From: Exophiala sp. HKRS030
Lineage: Eukaryota > Ascomycota > Eurotiomycetes > Chaetothyriales > Herpotrichiellaceae
Direction of reading: 5' to 3'
Assembly (NCBI GenBank): GCA_023897205.1
Contig: JAHWDD010000001.1
Location: 62,001 to 126,000, forward strand
DNA length: 64,000 nt
The translations under genes and the position numbers were made by a program. Of this stretch, positions 1 through 11,190 are shown one piece after another (position 1 is the stretch's first letter; every line of letters begins with the position of its first letter). Under the pieces are notes generated by a model. The model did not search any database. It was not told the DNA's origin and saw only the letters and a program-made list of their open reading frames with translations.

Positions 1-1
1 C

Positions 2-565
2 ACCTATGGACTCGACCTCACGATGGCTGTGCTGGGTTACTTGATGTTTGGCGACAGCGTACGAGACGAAGTCACCTCCAACATCTTGCGCTCGACGTCG
101 TACCCTCAAGCCCTCTCGGTCATCATCGTCGTTCTAATCGCCATCATCCCCATCACCAAGATTCCGCTTTCGAATCGTCCGATGATGGATACCCTCAACA
201 AAAAATTCTACATCGACCTGAGGCAGATGGACGCCAAGGCACGAATGCACAGCGAGAAGAGCTTGAAGCATCGTGCCGCACGTGGATCCATCGGCATCCT
301 TGCCAACGTGCTGCAGCTTGGAATCGCCATCGGAATCCCGGACTTTGACAGCATCATGGCTCTGATGGGGTCTGCGTTGTGTTTTACGATTTGTGTCATC
401 CTGCCCGTCAGCTTCTATCTAAAGATCTTTAGTACTGAAGATTCGACGGTCGGCAAGGTTGAGAGGGTCCTCGGCTGGATCCTGGTCGCAGTTTGCGTGG
501 TTCTAGCTACATTTGGGACCGTGTTTGCCATTTTACCAAAAGAGAAGATTGGGATTTCCGGTTGA
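2..565 (+). CDS. AVT-type vacuolar amino acid transporter, C-terminal part (cut by window edge)
   Basis: The frame is open from base 2 and ends at TGA 563-565, so about 187 C-terminal residues are present and the N-terminal half lies outside the window. The visible part opens with AVLGYLMFGDSVRDEVTSN, a stretch typical of the fungal AVT1-like branch of the amino acid/auxin permease family (Aa_trans). About four hydrophobic segments follow (roughly residues 40-55, 95-110, 115-135 and 155-175), separated by a charged loop. By family, such proteins exchange neutral amino acids for protons across the vacuolar membrane; substrate and location are inferred. The gene converges on the DUF924 gene. 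No intron is visible in this part. Confidence 0.85.
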   Translation, partial: TYGLDLTMAVLGYLMFGDSVRDEVTSNILRSTSYPQALSVIIVVLIAIIPITKIPLSNRPMMDTLNKKFYIDLRQMDAKARMHSEKSLKHRAARGSIGILANVLQLGIAIGIPDFDSIMALMGSALCFTICVILPVSFYLKIFSTEDSTVGKVERVLGWILVAVCVVLATFGTVFAILPKEKIGISG

Positions 566-908
566 TGTTTTTGTAGCAGGTTGGTCTCTGATGCTGCCGC
601 CATATCCTTCTTGCACCACTTCGATAAGATGATCGAAATTCTGCCATTTGCTCATTTGACATATATTTGAGCTGGTTACATTAGCAACTGTGTTTGTGTG
701 TGGTCAGGGGAGTTCAAAGAGCATGTGTATGACCTTGTGCCATGTCAGAAGAGCAATTGTTTGTCCTTTTTGGCGGCTGTATATATATCTAATTTTAATG
801 TATGCTGTCACATATTGACACATTGACAATTAACAGGTTTTGCCACCATGTTTAATATCAAGTAGTCCACCGAGTCCCTTTTTTGTTCCTAATTAAAAAA
901 AAGGCTCT
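566..908. other. Intergenic 3' region between convergent genes
   Basis: This is AT-rich DNA with a TATATATAT tract near 780 and an A-run at 894-902. Both flanking genes end into it, so it should carry two polyadenylation regions. No coding signal is visible. Confidence 0.6.
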
Positions 909-1859
909 TCAGTAGAATCCAGAAGGATTTTCCTCTAGAAATCGAATTTCCTCGTCCGTACTCTGCCTCCCCAGGACCTTGTTCCGACTCGGGAACCGAC
1001 CGAATCTGGCGATGACGTCCCGGTGAGATTTGGCAAATGCGATGCTCCTGTCGAGGAAGTCCACGGGGTGGTCGGGGTGGGTTTCCGCGCATCGACTCTT
1101 GAGGGCCTCGTAACAGGCGACGCTGGCGATTTGACTGACGAGGGTCTCGTCGTGTTCGAGCGGCAGGTAGAAGAAGATGGCCTGGAGGGGGTCCACCTGG
1201 CGGTCAAACTCCCGGGCGACGGACCTGGTGGCGAGGTCGAGGGCGAGGGGGTCCGAGGAGTGGGCGTCGGGGGTGCCCCGGTACACGTTGCGGGGGAACT
1301 GGTCCAGGAGGATGATGGAGGCGAGGGCCCCCCGGGGCGTCTCGGACCAACCGTCCCCGAGGTCGTTGGAGCGCGCCCGCTCGCAGAGGTGGCCGAACCT
1401 CTCCGTGATGGTGGCGTCAAAGGCTCCCGGGTCGGGATGGGCGAACCAGTTCAGGGGCGGTTGGGAGAACCAAAAGTCCAAGATTGACGAAACGTCCCGC
1501 TGCTCGGCCGGTGAGAGTTGTGGTTGGGAGGTGGTGGTGGACATGTCGCGAAGACCACCGAAAACCCCACCCAGAGAGGAAAAGGAAAAAGACGACGAGT
1601 TCGTTGACGACGACGACAAGGTGGTGAAGAGACTTTGTTGAAGGGCGGATTGAGCTTGTAGAATCTTTTGATGTCGAAAAGGTCGGTGAGTTTGTCTTTG
1701 TTTTCGGACAGATACAAAAGAGTGGATGGGACGACGAGATTGATGGGGAGAAGGAGGAGGAAACAAGGCAAGACCGTGAGAAATCAAAGGTGAATATAAA
1801 GACAAGACGCCGTGGTGATGATCGCGTACCCTTGCTATGCCATGACTGAGGAATTTCAT
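909..1859 (-). CDS. DUF924 family protein, possibly with an N-terminal organelle-targeting extension
   Basis: The C-terminal 211 residues (from the ATG at 1544) carry the DUF924 pattern: ILDFWFSQP near the start, LLDQFPRNVYRGTP in the middle, FFYLPLEHDE, and RFGRFPSRN near the end. The family is widespread in bacteria and fungi, is predicted to be all-helical, and its biochemical role is not established. The frame continues upstream to an ATG at 1859, adding 105 residues rich in Ser, Arg and His with almost no acidic residues. That fits a mitochondrial presequence, but it could equally be translated 5' leader. GC-rich codon use makes opposite-strand frames at 1023-1641 look open; I regard these as shadows. 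The domain assignment is firm and the start is not. Confidence 0.8.
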   Translation of the reverse strand: MKFLSHGIARVRDHHHGVLSLYSPLISHGLALFPPPSPHQSRRPIHSFVSVRKQRQTHRPFRHQKILQAQSALQQSLFTTLSSSSTNSSSFSFSSLGGVFGGLRDMSTTTSQPQLSPAEQRDVSSILDFWFSQPPLNWFAHPDPGAFDATITERFGHLCERARSNDLGDGWSETPRGALASIILLDQFPRNVYRGTPDAHSSDPLALDLATRSVAREFDRQVDPLQAIFFYLPLEHDETLVSQIASVACYEALKSRCAETHPDHPVDFLDRSIAFAKSHRDVIARFGRFPSRNKVLGRQSTDEEIRFLEENPSGFY

Positions 1860-2562
1860 TGCTCTTCACAATCGGACAAAAGGATGAAACAACTTCGATA
1901 AGTCGTCCCCAATCTTGTTTCTTCTCGACTTGAGTGTGTCTCGACTAGCCTTTTGCTCCCCAGGGTTCAAGTGTCAAGATATGTAGACCGACGGGATGTT
2001 AAAAGGTCATAATATCTGGCAATTGAGTTGTCGTCAGGGATGGTACCCATTCTGCCATGTATTGGTAAGCCCCCTGTTGATGTCTGAATGGCTGACTAAA
2101 ACGCACCCCGGAACTCGGGAGCACTGACGGCCGAGACGAGGATCTACCTACAGTATGTACGAGGACAGGGTTGACCAGTGAGCAGTTATTGAGTTACACT
2201 CCAGGATCATCCGTACTCGCTGTCTATCAGAGAACAGTCAAATAGCCCGTCCCTTCACCCAACACCTGCACGAGCTCATCAGACACATGATCAAACGACA
2301 CAGGGACTCGGAAAGGAACGTCTTTTTCCAATCTGGAACACAGCGAGCTCAAAAGCCCACATCTAGATTTTGGATGATACAACAAGACCGTCAAATATGG
2401 GTATCTCAAGGGGAAAAAGCAACTGCTGAGGTTCTTGTTTTCTAGATACGCCACGATACCCAACACAATGCAGCCACCAGCTCTCCTTTTGTAACAACGC
2501 CAGAACGAAACCACAAAAACTCGCTCTTCAAGGGCTCAACCTCTCAATTCCGAGCCCCTAAT
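1860..2562. other. Intergenic, upstream of the DUF924 gene
   Basis: It lies between the DUF924 start and the carbonic anhydrase stop, both on the minus strand, and so should hold the DUF924 promoter. A 95-codon minus-strand frame at 2227-2514 resembles nothing I know. Confidence 0.5.
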
Positions 2563-3463
2563 TTACAGATTGATGTCATGTAACCAAACCTCTTGTGGGA
2601 CACGATGGGAGAATCTGCTGGCTGCGAGAATCTCCACCATCTGTCCCTCACTCACCAACAGCTCTTGCCTGGGGATGAACCATCTCAAACCCTCGGTGCA
2701 GGGAGGTGTGGTCAAGCTGCCCTTGTATGTCCAGTACTCTGCAAGCCCGCCGACTTCGTCGATAGCTTGTCGTACGTTGACGTGAAGCCCTTCGATTTGA
2801 GAAGTGTCGTTGAAGTGGATCAGAGGGCCGAGCTGCTTGATGAATGCGGACTCCGTGGGTGTCCCAGGGGGAGCGACGTTGACGCGGATACCGACGACTA
2901 CAGCTTCCTCGTCTTCTTCATTGACGTGGACCATGTGGATCTCGGCACGACTGCGACGGCCGTCGACGAGATGTTCTGAAGGGGCGTGTATGTGCCAGCC
3001 TATCAAGAAGACCTCTTGGCCATCAAACTTGAGGTTGGGGAGACCTGTAATCTCGCCTTCCGGATGATGTAGCGTGAAAGACGGGGCGAATTGCCAGTTG
3101 GCGAAATTCCCTGGCACAGGTTCATTCTTGTAGCCCTCGAAGTCTGGGGTGTGAGTGACAGCCAACTCTTGTCCAGCAATGTTGATGGGGGACTGATGCG
3201 TTCCGGATTGACAGAGGGCATATTCTGCAAGTTGTATGAGTATTGAGTGAGGTGAACAGGGAGCAAAGTGTGTCAAACCACATACCAGGTCTTATCGTGG
3301 CCCAGTCGGCAGAGTGGTCATAGTCCCAGTCCTTGAGTTCTCTCCCGACGTCGATACGGACCTGCCGTCGACCCAGGTGCGGATGGGATTGGTAGTTGTC
3401 ATGCTTTGGACAGCTCCAGGCCGTCGAGAAGATAGCAGAAAGGAAGAGAATCGAAGTCAACAT
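2563..3463 (-). CDS. Secreted alpha-type carbonic anhydrase
   Basis: Two exons, 3286-3463 and 2563-3224, are joined across a 61-nt GT-AG intron (3225-3285) and give 279 residues. Exon 1 encodes a signal peptide (MLTSILFLSAIFSTAWS) and the start of the mature enzyme. Exon 2 carries the alpha-carbonic anhydrase landmarks: QSPINI, WHIHAPSEH with two zinc-ligand histidines, AEIHMVH with the third, and GSLTTPPCTEGLRW at the active-site wall. The family interconverts CO2 and bicarbonate. With a signal peptide and no membrane anchor it probably acts outside the cell or in the secretory pathway, for CO2 or pH sensing or inorganic carbon supply (inferred). The length is normal for the fungal family. 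Confidence 0.92.
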
Positions 3464-5854
3464 GGCTCAATATGCAATACCAGATAATCAAATGCGGAAT
3501 GGTGGATCAGACAATGCACAACGATGCATAAAAAAAAGAATGAAAAGTACTCCAAACGACAACAACAAGACGGCGATGCAAGAGCGAAAGACGGGCTTTG
3601 GGTAACAGGAACAGAAGAAACAATATGGTCTGATAGCCTCCATCGTCGAGGTCTCATGGTAGTCTTATATGGCGGATCTCTGGATCATGGCTTTCCGCGT
3701 TAGATTACTCGTATCCGGGATTGGATTGGACTAGGGGTGGGTGTATGGGATAGCATCCTCGCCTGTTCCAATGGTGTTATGCCCTAACCTTGAAACGCCC
3801 AGAACAGTACGGAGTGATGGGGTCAGCATATGGCACTGCCTTTCCAGCGGAAGGATGTACGTGAAGGTATGCAGTATGCTAATTGGAAGATGTAAGTGTG
3901 AGGATTTGGCTGACTTTATTCCGGCTTGCAGAAGAACACCCACATTCTTGTCGATGTTTCTTTCCTATCTCCACGATGTTCTCAGCTGCAGATGAAAAGC
4001 TTCGCCCAGGAGAACAAGAGCTGTACAGAAAGGCAAGACGACCAAGCATTTTCCAAAGTCCCCGAGAGGGAGGGACAGCAAGGCAGTGGGCGCAGGTTGG
4101 AATACGCAGACTGCATTGGCGCCAAGTGTGATCTGACGGCCAAGATCAGGGGGCGCAACTCCGCTGTTGCCAAAGACAGCGAGGCGCCGGATTAGTACGG
4201 GAGTTTCTCGCCCAGTCAACCCCCTCGACCGTTAGTAGCGAACAGCCTGACTGTTGTCGATACAAAACACCTTTGACGGAGTATGAACAGTCGATTGTCC
4301 AAGACTTTTCAAGGAGGCAGCCAAGTGACTTGGCAGTAGGAAGTGGTTGAGAAGTCTGGACTAACCCAAAGATCAGTCTCGAGATGAAGATGCCAGTATC
4401 TAGGACCGTGTTCAAGCCGCCACTGTCCTGTTTCTAACAAAGGTGAGGCAATTCTCAGGGAAGGAGCATCTCGGCGGCAATCTCGCGTGCTCGAAAGAGC
4501 TTCATCCAGAACGGTAGATCTTCAAGAGAGAGGTACAGTACGCCTACAGTTGTATCATTTTTCTCTGGTCGCTTTTTCTGCCGAGAAGCTGCAATTGGCA
4601 GAATATTTCTTGCTGAGCTTATGCATGATGAAGCCCCAATATCGGGCTTGATATAGCTCGCTGAGGTCAGGTCGTTTTAACATCCTCTCTCTTTCTTGGG
4701 CGCTGAGCCTCGCAAGTCTAGACTCCGATAGACTGTTTCAAGACCACTTTCGTGAAAGGCTTCCAAATGTTTGCCTTGGCGGGATCTGTATCTGCTTTGA
4801 AGCGAAAGGCTTCGTCAGCAACTGGCTCAAGATCCATGTGGCTGGCTGTACTCCGTAAAGTCTAAGCAGTTATTGTAGCAGCCCAAGTCTCTGGTTGAGA
4901 TCTGTCCACAAATACCTTGAGTGCATTTCTGCTTCAGAACTTGGCTTTTCTTCTACCCTCTTGCACTGAAGACGAAAGTTTCTCGAGTATGAAGCACGAA
5001 TCCATAGTAAGGTCGATGCATAGGACGATGTTGGCAGAGCAGGAAGAATGTCAGAATGTTGTCGCCAATTCTGAATCCGGTACCGACAGATTCAAATGAG
5101 CTTTCATCTCACTATATTCTGACTCTGACATACAAGTACATAGAGGAGGAAAGCCATAGGGCAATGGTACAGGTATTGAATATTGGTGCCCGGGTATTGG
5201 CCATCGAGGCTTTACAGTAATACACAGTCTTGTAAATGATGTGGAAAGAAACCCGAGGCACACGGGTGGTGGTTTCCCCTCTTTTCTTCTCCCCGAATGG
5301 CACTTAAGCTGTAGCCCCCATAAACAATGGATTAGTTACTGCTTGGGCGCCCCATCCACCCCCCATAAGCAAGGAATTACTTAGACATGGTTGGCCTTGG
5401 GCGCCTCCTCCACCTCCGGAGAAAATAAGTCACTCAACTGGGACAATGCTCGACTCTCACCCTGACAGCCTCGGGTCGACACTGTCCCAAAGGTTGAAAT
5501 CAACCTCCTCTCGTTGGCTCACAGACACCCTCAGGTCCAGCATGTGTTCCACCTCGGGGATACGCCCGACTCGGTGCCGTGTCACCTTTTGTAAAGCTCC
5601 CCAGATTTGCCGTCACCCGACAACACGAGACCCTTTACAGAGCAGTGGGTTGGTCACTTGGGTATCAACGCTTCGTAGGGCGTGGGGGGGGGACTCTTTT
5701 TGTGATGTGCTGCGCTGTGTGAATCCTGAGTTTCGACTCATTCAATACATAAACAGGCCAACAACAACAACCAACCCGGACACGCAAATACACAGTTCCT
5801 TGGGGACAAAGTAGAAATCAGACTTTGACAACAATATACGTTCCCCGTCCGACA
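3464..5854. other. Long divergent intergenic region with a leader ORF before the dehydratase
   Basis: About 2.4 kb separates the divergent carbonic anhydrase and dehydratase genes. I recognise no protein. A TACTCCGTA motif sits at 4849-4857. Near the dehydratase, an ATG-initiated 122-codon frame at 5446-5814 ends 40 nt before the dehydratase ATG; it resembles nothing and may be an upstream ORF in the leader. Confidence 0.5.
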
Positions 5855-8096
5855 ATGGCCTGCCAGAAAGACTCTTCTTCGGCTTGTGATACGTGCCCGA
5901 GTGACGGCCACCACAACGCCTCGGTGGGCGACATTGAAGACTACAAAGTCGAGCTCGACTCGTTGCGAAAGCGTACGCTGGAACTCGAGCAGAAGCTTTC
6001 CGAGGTAGGACTCGCCGACACGACCAAAACCTCATCGACGAGATTCCGGTCGGCAAACTGGTTCAACGTCGACGATGCCGAGAACCCTGAAATGTCGGCC
6101 CTCTACGCCGATCGGTATCTCAACTTTGGCCTGACGCAGGAGGAACTCATGTCCGGCAAGCCCATCATCGGTATCGCTCAGTCTGGGTCAGACCTGGCAC
6201 CTTGCAACAGGCACCATCTGGAGCTCGCAAAGCGTGCGCGAGAAGGCATCCGTACCGCCGGTGGTATCGCTTTTGAATTCCCCACGCATCCAATCCAGGA
6301 AAGCTCACGAAGACCAACCGCGACGCTGGATCGCAACCTCGCGTACCTCGGACTGGTCGAATTGTTACATGCTTATCCTCTCGACGGCGTGGTCCTCTTG
6401 ACTGGTTGTGACAAGACCACGCCTGCCTTCCTGATGGCCGCGGCCACCATTGTGAGTCCTTTTGAGTTGTATCTTTTTTGCACTCGCTGATGTGTGTTCG
6501 CGAGTAGAACATTCCAGCCATCTGTCTCAACGTTGGACCTATGCTCAATGGCCGCCTGTTTGGGTCGAGCGACAAGATTGGGTCTGGAACGATCCTGTGG
6601 AAAGCCAGAGACATGCACGCGGCAGGTGAGATTGATGATGACAGACTGGTAGAGATGATAGCGGCCGGGTATGTTTTGAAAATTTTGCTCGAACTCCAAC
6701 TCCCCTTTCTGGTTTTTTTGGCCTCGGCTGATCCGATAGAATAGCACTCCCTCCGTCGGCCACTGTAACACCATGGGCACCGCCAGTACCATGAACGCCC
6801 TGGCCGAGGCACTGGGCATGGCTCTTCCCGGTTCCGCTGCCATCCCGGCTCCGTACCGCGAGAGGACACAGTGCGCCTACAAGACCGGCCGACAGATTGT
6901 CGAAATGGTCCACGCGGACCGGAAACCCAGCGACATCATGACCAGGGAGGCCTTTGAGAACGCCATCGTCGTCAACTCGGCGATCGGAGGCAGCACGAAC
7001 GCGCCGATCCATCTGAACGCCATCGCCAAACACATCGGTGTCCCGCTCGACCTGGACGACTGGGACCGCATCGGTTTCGACATTCCTCTGCTTCTGAACG
7101 TGCAGCCCGCCGGTGAGATGTTGTGCGAAGAATACTACAAGGCCGGAGGTCTCCCCGCCGTCATGGCCGAGCTGTTGGACCAGGGTAAACTCCAGGCGAA
7201 GGTGGTGACGTGCAACGGCAAGACCGTGACGGACAACGTCGGCGGCAGACACTCCTGGGACCGACGGACGATCAAGGCGTATTCCGACCCGATGAAGAAA
7301 GAGGCGGGCTTTCTCCATATGACGGGCAATCTGTTCGATTCGGCCATCATGAAGACTTCAGTCATCTCGGACGAGTTCCGAAAGGGATTCTTGGAGGACC
7401 CCAAAGACCCCAACGCGTTTACGTGCAAAGTGGCAGTGTTTGACGGAAGGGAAGATTACGTCAAACGCATCAACGATCCAAATGTGCCGGTCGACACGAG
7501 GACGATCCTGGTCATGAGAGGTGCAGGACCAGTGGGATACCCTGGTGCAGCAGAGGTGAGTCTCCTTGATACCCATCCCATCCCGAGTGTCCTCGACTCT
7601 TCACTTCACACGATATGTCGTGCGTGGACAGCAAAAGAGAAAAGATGTACGAGAGAGAAGTATACTGATCAAGGCTTTGGAACACAACCAGATTGTCAAC
7701 ATGCACGCGCCCGGTAAAGTCCTGAGACAGGGAGTCCATTCCCTCCCTTGCATCGGCGACGGCCGACAGAGTGGCACGTCCGGTTCCCCTTCGATCTTGA
7801 ACGCGAGCCCCGAGGCCGCCGCCGGTGGAAACCTGGCCCTCCTGAAGGACGGGGACATGTTGAGGGTCGACCTCACCAAGAGGAAAGTGGAATTGCTGGT
7901 GTCGGAAACAGATCTAAAGAAACGACGGGAAGATCTGGAGGCCCGGGGTGGGTACTCTTACCCGGAAAGCCACACTCCTTGGGAGGATATCTTCAGGAGG
8001 GAGACCGGACAGTTGAACGAGGGGATGGTCCTGAAGGAGGCGGTCAAGTTTCAAAAGGTGGCTCAGAAATGGCCTGCACCGAGACATAATCATTAA
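5855..8096 (+). CDS. Xylonate dehydratase-like enzyme (IlvD/Edd family, iron-sulfur)
   Basis: Four exons (5855-6451, 6508-6668, 6745-7555, 7692-8096) are joined across introns of 56, 76 and 136 nt and give 657 residues. The protein is an IlvD/Edd dehydratase and follows the sugar-acid branch typified by Caulobacter XylD rather than the dihydroxy-acid dehydratase of valine synthesis: [59 protein letters not shown], and [20 protein letters not shown] near the C-terminus. Cys117, Cys185 and Cys260 match the three cluster-binding cysteines. The expected reaction is dehydration of an aldonic acid such as D-xylonate to a 2-keto-3-deoxy acid; the exact substrate is inferred. Residues 1-55 are an extra region with a [10 protein letters not shown] stretch and a heptad-like helix. 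The start is the first in-frame ATG. Confidence 0.88.
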
Positions 8097-8302
8097 AAGA
8101 AGTCATTTCACCGAAGGGGGGAGAGTGACGACAAGAGTAACAAACACGGAACGAATTCAAAGGAAGAAAACATGACTAGTGTTTTTGAGTAATCTGTGAT
8201 CTTGATTTCCAATCTCTGGTACCTAGTACTAGAGCCGATTTCCAAATTCCCAAGGCTGTATCACGACGAACCCCCCCATCTTATAAGCAGACTCTTGAAA
8301 AA

Positions 8303-10090
8303 CTACCACATCTCCCAGACCACATCCGGAAGTACCGTCCTCATGACCTTCCAGTGTCCGATTGAACTTTTGGCGTGATACTTTTCCATGACTTTTGTCT
8401 TTCCACTCGTCAAGATTTCAACGTTGTGGTCAAACGTTCCTGGAATCATCTCGTGTTTGGGTATCATGTATTCCTTCCTGGTCCCGCTCCCCAAGAAATC
8501 GGTCTCGACAGGTTTTCGGAAAGTAACCGGAAGGCCTTCATGCTTGCGACAAAAAAAGACCATGTTTGTAAAATCATCACCGCCATCTTTCTTCTGACCT
8601 GCCGCTGGTGCCTCATCTTCCCTAAAGACTCGACACGAACCAAAGACCGAAGTGATCGTCTTGTAGACGATGGACGATGATGGCATCGAAATGTCACCCG
8701 CGTAATTGATGGCAATCACACCTTCGGGTTTGAGTAGGACCTTTAGGTCTTTGAAAAACTCCGACGTGAAAAGTTGGATCGGTTCAGCACCACCGGTAAA
8801 GACGTCGTGGATGATGTAATCATAGGAACCAGCCTCGTAGGTCGTCCGATTGGCGACAGCAAACACGGCGTCTGCAATCTCACAAGTGTGGTGGTCCCGA
8901 GGCAGACCAAAATACTCGATGGCGAATTCGTAAACGACCGGGTCAATCTCGATGATGGTCGTGTCGACACCGTGAGCGATCATCGCCGAGGGAGCTGTAC
9001 CGACCCCCAAACCGATGTTGAGTGCTCTCTGTTTATCGTCTCGTGGTGACGACAACTCCGCCGAAGTCCCGACAAGTCGTACGGCTTCAAGCATGGTGAA
9101 AATGGCATAGATAGGTTCCCCTACTACCCTTCTCGTCGATGTCCATTCGGGAGACATCTTCCACTCTCCACCCAAGAGACTGTGATCGCACCTCATCACC
9201 CTGAAGTCGCGGGTCTTGTCTTCCAACACCGAAATGTACCCGGTCACCGATTCCTTCCTTTCCAACAACGTATAGTCGTACAACGCCAAGGTGTTGTTGA
9301 GAAGCTCGGTCGTCCTCGACAATGAACAGTGAGGGTTGGCGACCATGGTGAAGGCGACCGCCGGAATTGAAGGCCAGATGAGACTCTTTGGTAAAGCCAT
9401 GGCGTACAACGAGGCCACCACCAATTGCATTCCGATGCGGGACCTGAGGAATCCCGGCCCGGCCGCGAGAGACGTGACGAACGACTTGCATGCCCTTTGG
9501 AGAACGGTCAAGAGGGCGAACAGACCCATGGCTGGGAACGCGTCGGCAGTCGCCGTGGATGAATCATTGGCCTCATCCAGACACTGTAACGACATGTACA
9601 CCGACAAGGCCATCAAAGGGTAACACGTCAAACATTCCGTGACCACAGGCCCCAATGGGTTACCCAGGTAAGAACTGAATCGGAAAGCCAGGAATTGTAC
9701 AGTTGGGATCCAAAAGGCAAAAGGTGTGATGGCCCTTCCGATCCACCAAGGGAGGTGACCTCGAAGTAAGAAAGCGACGAGAAATGACACGGTCAGCCCG
9801 TAGCGATGGTATAACGCGGCCGGAACAGCTCCGTAAACCGGGGACAAGTTGAGTTGAGATACCGCCGCTTGTAAAGAAGCAAGAAGGATCAATTGAAGTG
9901 ATCGTTGTGTTCTAATGTCCCCTAGACTTTTGAGGAACGATTTAGGAGGAGGTCGTTGATGAGAGGATCCTACGGAAGTAGTCTCCAGAGGTACTCGTAC
10001 TTGAGGTTCAGAAAGTTCCTTCTTGTCTGGAGACTTGTTGACCTGCTTCGATGCATTGTGAGGTTGCGATTTATTTGCGCGTCTGGCCAT
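8303..10090 (-). CDS. Membrane-anchored spermidine-synthase-like (class I methyltransferase fold) protein
   Basis: A single exon encodes 595 residues. A basic hydrophilic N-terminus (about 1-60) is followed by several hydrophobic segments (about 65-215, perhaps six) and then a spermidine-synthase-like domain. That domain includes GYISVLED, MRCDHSLLGGEW, the nucleotide-fold motif LNIGLGVGTAP, and IIEIDPVVYEFA. Where true aminopropyltransferases have an acidic DxxD-type catalytic stretch, this protein reads YIIHDVFTGGAEP, so aminopropyl transfer is doubtful. Related fungal proteins are usually annotated only as spermine/spermidine synthase family. It ends 206 nt from the convergent dehydratase and starts divergently from the MFS gene. 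Fold and topology are supported; the reaction is unknown. Confidence 0.8.
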   Translation of the reverse strand: MARRANKSQPHNASKQVNKSPDKKELSEPQVRVPLETTSVGSSHQRPPPKSFLKSLGDIRTQRSLQLILLASLQAAVSQLNLSPVYGAVPAALYHRYGLTVSFLVAFLLRGHLPWWIGRAITPFAFWIPTVQFLAFRFSSYLGNPLGPVVTECLTCYPLMALSVYMSLQCLDEANDSSTATADAFPAMGLFALLTVLQRACKSFVTSLAAGPGFLRSRIGMQLVVASLYAMALPKSLIWPSIPAVAFTMVANPHCSLSRTTELLNNTLALYDYTLLERKESVTGYISVLEDKTRDFRVMRCDHSLLGGEWKMSPEWTSTRRVVGEPIYAIFTMLEAVRLVGTSAELSSPRDDKQRALNIGLGVGTAPSAMIAHGVDTTIIEIDPVVYEFAIEYFGLPRDHHTCEIADAVFAVANRTTYEAGSYDYIIHDVFTGGAEPIQLFTSEFFKDLKVLLKPEGVIAINYAGDISMPSSSIVYKTITSVFGSCRVFREDEAPAAGQKKDGGDDFTNMVFFCRKHEGLPVTFRKPVETDFLGSGTRKEYMIPKHEMIPGTFDHNVEILTSGKTKVMEKYHAKSSIGHWKVMRTVLPDVVWEMW

Positions 10091-11190
10091 GTCTTTTGTC
10101 TCTGATTGTCTTGTACTGTCAAATCGATCTCGTCACAAGGAATTCCCGTGTGTTCGTAGACATCGGTCAGTCCGGGGCGCCGAGCTAGCTGAATCCGTCC
10201 AGCTTCGAGAATCCGTTCGAGATTTACCAGTAGATTGAGCCTTGACTGGTCCCCTCCTCCGAAATACCTAGAGATGACTGCTAGGTATGATTTGATGTCG
10301 ACCTCCTACCGACAGTAAACACATATGAGAAAACATCGAAACATTTCTCTCCCATTGTAGGCTGATAAATGTGTCACCATGGGCAGCACCAACCCCGAAA
10401 GTAGTTTAGGCGGCACGAGGCTGTCGATTAGTTAAGGTGGGAAAGCCTTGTGCGCTAAGCAATAGGGGTTCCAAATACCTACAAGGATAACATTTCTCGC
10501 CTCTTTAAAGGCAAACAGATCACCATGAAATCTGTAAGCTACAGCATAGCAAACGAATCTGTGAGGATATACAAATTTCCACTTGAAAATACATTCTCAG
10601 GTAGGTGTGTACTAAGCTACACTGTCTCTAGTGTCGTTCATTATTGCTTCCTCTCTCCATGACCGAAAACCCATTCGGAGTGTCTGCTCTCAAATACGGA
10701 CTACATCCTCCGCGTATACGCCGGATACCTTCGAACGGTACGCCCTGCAGATTCCAATTCGATATCAATATGCTTCCATCATTCTGGACACCCGACAAAA
10801 GAAATCGACACTGGTTGTGCCCTAAGAAGAACTCACACCTTAGAACACAATCCTCCCCAAGTGTGTGGCCATTATACGCAGCGATCGATTTGATTGGGCT
10901 GTATTGCCACATCCGAGGTTCCACATCAAATGATACCATGATATTCTCTGTGTCCAAAAAGTACTCGTTGTACTCCGATGAACGGCATGTTTTCGATATT
11001 GACAGTCCGTAGGGTCAGACGTAGCAGAAGTCCAGGTATTCGGGGGGGTTGTTTTCTTCCTATGTACGCAATACAATGCAACGTATATAAAACAGGCGGA
11101 TGGCCGTGATGGAATACCTCTGATGTAGCTTTCATTTACCTCTGTAAATCTCTTCGATCCCAAGAACAGCCCGCAGTGCTAATAGCAATA
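10091..11190. other. Divergent intergenic region before the MFS gene
   Basis: This holds the promoters of two divergent genes. A 103-codon minus-strand frame from an ATG at 10939 down to 10628 matches no family I recognise. A TATA-like element for the MFS gene is listed separately. Otherwise I see nothing coding. Confidence 0.5.
11084..11092 (+). promoter_or_regulatory. TATA-like element of the MFS transporter gene
   Basis: TATATAAAA lies about 100 nt upstream of the ATG at 11191, a plausible core promoter position. Only the sequence supports it. Confidence 0.45.

Noticed and set aside
1023..1641. Plus-strand frames of 154 codons opposite the DUF924 gene
   Set aside because: They are GC-driven shadows of a conserved minus-strand domain; their translations are Gly/Glu/Arg-rich and resemble nothing.
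6165..7318. Minus-strand frames of 234 and 257 codons
   Set aside because: They run antisense through the dehydratase exons and introns with no conserved features.
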